Assembly: GCA_009784355.1 (NCBI GenBank)
Contig: WRBU01000031.1
Location: forward strand, 1 to 9,112
Source: Defluviitaleaceae bacterium
GTDB taxonomy: Bacteria; Bacillota; Clostridia; Lachnospirales; WRAX01
Reading direction: 5' to 3'
Length of the DNA stretch: 9,112 nucleotides
Made by a program: the position numbers and the translations under genes. Shown here one piece after another: positions 5,910-9,112 of this stretch. The notes under the pieces were generated by a model that saw only the letters and a program-made list of their open reading frames with translations, had not been told where the DNA came from and did no database searches. The stretch's first letter is position 1, and every line of letters starts with the position of its first letter.

Positions 5910-6710
5910 TTATTTCGTGATAGGAATTTGAATTTCGGTTAACCAATCTTGCTCGCTTTCTTTGTTCCAAATACCGTCAATATAACTTTCACGGGGATTG
6001 TCTGCAACAGCGTATCCGTTTTCTTGAATCCATTTCATAGCAAAAGCGTACGCTTTTCCCAAGTCGCTATAAGAACCTTTGTGCATAACCGATGCAACGG
6101 TAATAGGCGGCATTTCTTTGAATTTAATATCATTAAAATCCGGCACTATTTTTGTTACGGCTTCGCAAAATTCAATATTGATGTCTTTTTCTTTGTGCTC
6201 TCCATCAAGGTGGACAACAAAGCAATAATTGGGAGTTGCACATTTTAGGTCGGGATATTTTTTCATAAGTTCTTCCCCTATTTTAGGGACAACCTCAAAA
6301 TATTCCTCATAATTCAGGATTGTCAACCGCTTTGAGTAGACAATGCATTTTGGCAATTCTTTTACTGCTACCGCATAGTTCATAATACCTTTCTCTCCTT
6401 TTAGGATAAATTCAATTTGGGAGAGTTGTTTGTTCCTATCTTCAAGTTCAGAAATAAGTTCCGCCTTGCGTTTTTGTAAAATATCTTTAACGCCATGCCC
6501 CGATAGGATTTCCTGTATTTCATTAATAGATAATCCTGCTTGCCTAAACGACTGTATTTTATGAAGTTTTACAAGTTGCTCAGTTGTATAAAGACGATAA
6601 CTTGTAAATTTATCGGTCATTTCGGGTTTCAAAAGACCAATCTCATCATAATAATGGAGTGTTTTTATCGTAGCTTTACTCATTTTTGAAAATTCTCCGA
6701 TATGAAACAT
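5910..6710 (-). CDS. MerR-family regulator with GyrI-like ligand-binding domain
   Basis: This 266-residue one-component activator has a BmrR-like layout. Residues 2-70 are the MerR DNA-binding part: FHIGEFSKMSKATIKTLHYYDEIGLLKP, then SYRLYTTEQLVKLHKIQSFRQAGLSINEI. A coiled-coil dimer helix follows (about 72-104), then a GyrI-like/effector-binding domain (about 110-266) with MHKGSYSDLGKAY and the RESY segment. Glu241 in RESY is the expected conserved acidic residue of the drug pocket. The ATG at 6710 has AAGGAGG (6719-6725) 8 nt before it; a TTG one codon upstream is a worse start. The gene stands alone between its own MerR-type promoter and a terminator, so autoregulation is directly suggested. 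Other targets are unknown, and the adjacent exporter could be one though it has its own TetR. Ligands are likely cationic or aromatic drugs, by family only. Confidence 0.92.
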   Translation of the reverse strand: MFHIGEFSKMSKATIKTLHYYDEIGLLKPEMTDKFTSYRLYTTEQLVKLHKIQSFRQAGLSINEIQEILSGHGVKDILQKRKAELISELEDRNKQLSQIEFILKGEKGIMNYAVAVKELPKCIVYSKRLTILNYEEYFEVVPKIGEELMKKYPDLKCATPNYCFVVHLDGEHKEKDINIEFCEAVTKIVPDFNDIKFKEMPPITVASVMHKGSYSDLGKAYAFAMKWIQENGYAVADNPRESYIDGIWNKESEQDWLTEIQIPITK

Positions 6711-6718
6711 CAATCCCG

Positions 6719-6725
6719 CCTCCTT
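6719..6725 (-). promoter_or_regulatory. Ribosome binding site deciding the MerR-family gene start
   Basis: AAGGAGG is read on the minus strand with 8 nt to the ATG at 6710. The TTG at 6713 would be only 5 nt away and is not needed. Confidence 0.8.
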
Positions 6726-6734
6726 GTAAATCCT

Positions 6735-6765
6735 ATTCTACAATCTCCTGCAAGCGGAGAGTCAA
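6735..6765 (-). promoter_or_regulatory. MerR-type promoter with 19-nt spacer and central dyad
   Basis: On the minus strand TTGACT (6760-6765) and TAGAAT (6735-6740) are 19 nt apart, the long spacer that marks promoters activated by MerR-family DNA twisting. Within it the inverted repeat TCTCC-N7-GGAGA (6744-6748 with 6756-6760) is the likely binding site. The regulator should therefore control its own gene. Confidence 0.82.
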
Positions 6766-6772
6766 GAACTTT

Positions 6773-6936
6773 TTACATGAAGCTACTTAAATTTGATAAA
6801 TCCCTGTTGATTTCAGCAATATCAACTTCTAATAGTTCGATTTTCTTTATCAATCTAGCTTCTTGTCAAACTTTGAAATTTCGCCTTTAACCCGTTGTAG
6901 TTTTATCTGGTAATTATCATCTCTCGGCTTTGGTTT
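6773..6936 (-). pseudogene. Frameshifted remnant of a coiled-coil protein gene
   Basis: On the minus strand a frame without a start codon runs from 6936 to a TGA at 6850 and reads KPKPRDDNYQIKLQRVKGEI, continuing for 8 residues. A second frame runs from 6853 to a TAA at 6773 and reads LIKKIELLEVDIAEINRDLS, continuing for 6 residues. The two join smoothly into one heptad-like, Lys/Glu/Leu-rich helix if a single frameshift is repaired. The first part has a stop just upstream and no start, so the 5' end is lost. I do not recognise the parent protein; the C-terminal coiled coil of a mobile-element protein is possible. The remnant ends 7 bases before the -35 box of the MerR-family gene. It fills most of the 267-nt gap after the kinase gene. 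Confidence 0.42.
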
Positions 6937-6977
6937 TTAACTTTGACTGGACTCATTGCTATATGCCTAAATTCTTT

Positions 6978-8318
6978 TTAATGCGCTTGGAAAGAAGTGT
7001 CCGCATAAAGAAGCACGGTTGCCGAAAAAATATTGCCTTCATGACTAATGTCAAAATGCCCGTTATACTTTTCAACAGACTTGCGAATGCTCTTTAGGCC
7101 GTAACCATGTTCGTTGCTGTCTTTACGTGTTCCTATGTGCTTTTCTTCTTCATCTATTTTTTCTTCATATAGAACTATGCCATCAAAGGTATTTTCTATT
7201 TGTATAAAAAGGCTTTTTCTGCTGTATTCAATGTCCAGCTTTATCACCTTTTCCCCGATTTTTGAAACAGCGTCAAGGGCGTTGTCTAAAAGGTTGCCCA
7301 TTATAATTACAATATCGGCTACTTCAATATTTAATGATGGCGGGATTAAAAGCCGTAAGTCCAACTTTATGTTTTCTTGCCTGGCGTTACCCAGCTTGAA
7401 GTTTATTATGCTGTCAAAAGCTATATTCTTTGTATTGCTATGGATTTCGTTTTTGTTTATGTCACCAATCAAACTATCGAGGTAGTTTGTCGCTTCGTCC
7501 AATTTGTTGTTTGCAGCCAAATCTCTTATGGTTACTAAATGTAATTGCATATCATGGCGTATAGTTTTTGTGTTTTCTACGGATTCTTGCATTAGTTGGC
7601 ATTGGGTATAATAATATTCTTTTTCTTGAGCGTGCAAAGCAGACTTTATAGTGTACTCAAAAGTTTTTGCGTGAAGATTGTATAAGAACAAGAGAAAGAA
7701 AGTGCCAACACCCAAAAATGCCGTACTCATAAAGTTGATGGCTGTCGGTGACAGCACTTCATTTCCACCAAGAACCGTAACAATCCATAGATATGATACT
7801 ATTATCGTTAAGCCCCAAAAAACAGATGAATCAAAAAAAGATTTTCTTATATAAGAAAAATACTTTTGTAGCAAAATTGCAACAAAATGCAATAATATAG
7901 TTCCAGAAAATATAGGAACCGCAGGCCAATGGTAGGTTAATACCGCATTCAGAAAAGGAATATGTGCAAGAGGGAAAAAAATATAGTTGCCTATTACTGT
8001 AACAATTGCTTCAAATATAATGAATGAAAACAATGCCACCGATACCCTTTTTATCAGGGACGACTTATAATTAAAAGTAACAATAAAAAGCACAGGAAGA
8101 ACGAAAATCAAGCTGGCAACATAACTATTTTCAATTAGGAAATCCATAAATTCTGTTAGCTGCACAAATAGCCTTGCAAAAAACAAAAATGAGTATGTGA
8201 ATATTATGGTGGCAAAAGATGTAAGTCTATCTTCATAAAAAACCCTCATAGTCTTTCCAACAGCCAAAACATATATGACGGCAAAAACAATATGTAAAAT
8301 AATATACTCCAAACGCAC
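6978..8318 (-). CDS. AgrC-like sensor histidine kinase (GHKL type)
   Basis: This membrane sensor kinase has 446 residues from the GTG at 8318. About seven spans can be read: 5-22, 35-53, 65-82, 92-117, 134-154, 166-184 and 194-215. They form the sensor part typical of peptide-pheromone kinases of the AgrC/ComD class. A coiled linker leads to the phosphate-accepting His255 in TIRHDMQLHL. The ATP-binding domain has the N-box IIMGNLLDNALDA (338-350, Asn342 and Asn346) and the G-box EHGYGLKSIRKSVEKYNG (403-420). No classical HAMP domain is seen. The frame extends to a TTG at 8351, but AAGGAGG at 8327-8333 lies inside that extension, 8 nt before the GTG. The start is 2 nt after the response regulator stop, so the pair is translated together. 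Its signal is probably a secreted peptide, by family; no peptide gene is visible here. Confidence 0.92.
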   Translation of the reverse strand: MRLEYIILHIVFAVIYVLAVGKTMRVFYEDRLTSFATIIFTYSFLFFARLFVQLTEFMDFLIENSYVASLIFVLPVLFIVTFNYKSSLIKRVSVALFSFIIFEAIVTVIGNYIFFPLAHIPFLNAVLTYHWPAVPIFSGTILLHFVAILLQKYFSYIRKSFFDSSVFWGLTIIVSYLWIVTVLGGNEVLSPTAINFMSTAFLGVGTFFLLFLYNLHAKTFEYTIKSALHAQEKEYYYTQCQLMQESVENTKTIRHDMQLHLVTIRDLAANNKLDEATNYLDSLIGDINKNEIHSNTKNIAFDSIINFKLGNARQENIKLDLRLLIPPSLNIEVADIVIIMGNLLDNALDAVSKIGEKVIKLDIEYSRKSLFIQIENTFDGIVLYEEKIDEEEKHIGTRKDSNEHGYGLKSIRKSVEKYNGHFDISHEGNIFSATVLLYADTSFQAH

Positions 8319-8320
8319 AA

Positions 8321-9070
8321 TTATAACCTCCTTCGCTTCATAATTTCGCAATATTTCCCTCTTATCTCGTTTCTTCTGCCTTGGCTAATAGGTATAGGTG
8401 TTGCACTGTCTGCCAAGAAAACTCTGTCATATCTTATAGCGGAAATATAGTCAAAATTGACTATATAGGAAGCGTGAACAAAAAGAAAGTCAAGTTTTTT
8501 TAACTGTTCTTGGTATACTTCTTTTATTGCTCCATAAAATTCGGCAATGCTTCCGTTGGCGAAATATATAGCCAATTTTTTATTACGGCTTTCAATATAT
8601 ACAATATCTTTGGCTTTGGTTTTGAAGGTATCACGTCCAATTTTATATGAAAATTCTCCTGACCAGAGCCCTGCAATTTTAAGATAAGTTCTTACGGTCT
8701 TTTCAATTACATCATACCCCAAAGGTTTGATAAGGAAATTCAAAGGTCTTATTTCAAATAATTCAAAGGAGTAGTCTTTTATCCAAGAAATATAGACAAT
8801 GGAAACCAAATCATTCTGATGAGTATCTCGAATAATCCGCCCAACCTCTATGCCGTTTATTTCACTTTTAGCAAACTCTATGTCAAGAAAAATCAAATCA
8901 TAGTGTACCCCTTGTACCATATGTCGGCATAAATCTTCCCCGCAAAAGAAAACATCGATGCTATATTCTATTTGCATTTTTTCAAAAATGCAAATTAAAG
9001 CACGCTCCAATTCCGCACCTATTGTTGTTTCGTCATCACAAATGGCAACCATAATCATTTTTTGGCTCAT
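8321..9070 (-). CDS. AgrA-like LytTR response regulator
   Basis: This response regulator has a receiver and a LytTR DNA-binding domain. From the ATG at 9070 it has 249 residues. The receiver (about 6-125) has acidic Asp12 and Asp13 in AICDDE, the phosphate-accepting Asp63 in YDLIFLDIEF and Lys115 in NFLIKP. The LytTR domain (about 140-246) shows DIVYIESRNKKLAIYF, then FLFVHASYIVNFDYI and PIPISQGRRNEIR, which place it firmly in the family. LytTR proteins bind paired direct repeats about 9 bp long. The start is not fully certain: an in-frame ATG at 9100 gives ten more residues but has no good ribosome site, while AAGAAGG lies 4 nt before 9070. It precedes its kinase, the reverse of the staphylococcal agrC-agrA order. 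The promoter lies outside the window. Confidence 0.92.
   Translation of the reverse strand: MSQKMIMVAICDDETTIGAELERALICIFEKMQIEYSIDVFFCGEDLCRHMVQGVHYDLIFLDIEFAKSEINGIEVGRIIRDTHQNDLVSIVYISWIKDYSFELFEIRPLNFLIKPLGYDVIEKTVRTYLKIAGLWSGEFSYKIGRDTFKTKAKDIVYIESRNKKLAIYFANGSIAEFYGAIKEVYQEQLKKLDFLFVHASYIVNFDYISAIRYDRVFLADSATPIPISQGRRNEIRGKYCEIMKRRRL
8327..8333 (-). promoter_or_regulatory. Ribosome binding site deciding the kinase start
   Basis: AAGGAGG is read on the minus strand, inside the last codons of the response regulator gene, 8 nt before the GTG at 8318. It rules against the in-frame TTG at 8351 and points to coupled translation. Confidence 0.85.
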
Positions 9071-9112
9071 GCCCCCTTCTTGTCTTGCACATCTTAACAT
9101 TTTACCATTTTC

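Noticed and set aside
6702..6890. Plus-strand open frame of 62 codons across the MerR-family promoter
   Set aside because: It lies opposite the MerR promoter and the coiled-coil remnant, with no ribosome site and no recognisable pattern.

Overview
The window looks like a chromosomal segment of a low-to-moderate GC, Gram-positive anaerobe, most likely class Clostridia (Lachnospiraceae-like). The basis is strong AGGAGG-type ribosome binding sites, frequent GTG starts, a class B sortase next to a secreted protein of a transglutaminase-like family, an AgrC/AgrA-type two-component pair and a DrrAB-type exporter. No species can be named from the sequence alone. Every gene I can support is on the minus strand, so the transcription order runs from high to low coordinates.

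Region A (9070-6978) holds a LytTR response regulator and a seven-span GHKL histidine kinase, 2 nt apart. They form an Agr-like peptide-sensing pair. No AgrB or AgrD gene lies inside the window, and the upstream side is cut off. Region B (6936-5865) starts with a frameshifted coiled-coil remnant. It is followed by a single-gene MerR/GyrI-type regulator with its own 19-bp-spacer MerR promoter, ending in a strong symmetrical terminator. Region C (5791-3300) is a drug-exporter unit: a TetR regulator, a DrrA-like ATPase and an ABC-2 permease, closed by a terminator. A nearly identical 17-bp palindrome lies at the tetR promoter and at the ATPase promoter region. It is a very good candidate for the TetR operator.

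Region D (3193-1) is the most unusual part. A single OmpR/PhoB-type response regulator without a kinase is followed by a protein with an OmpR-like winged helix at its N terminus, one membrane span and an outside domain (a ToxR/CadC-like layout). A class B sortase comes next, then the start of a secreted protein whose N-terminal region resembles Clostridial transglutaminase-like surface proteins. This last gene runs off the left end. I infer a cell-surface assembly module controlled by its own membrane-bound transcription factor and response regulator.

Four starts were moved inward from the longest open frame because a good ribosome binding site sits directly before the inner codon (3101, 6710, 8318, 9070). 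No tRNA, rRNA, CRISPR array, complete insertion sequence or riboswitch was recognised. No gene-free stretch exceeds 300 bases. The two longest, 3102-3377 and 6711-6977, are described through their promoters, terminator, inverted repeats and gene remnant.
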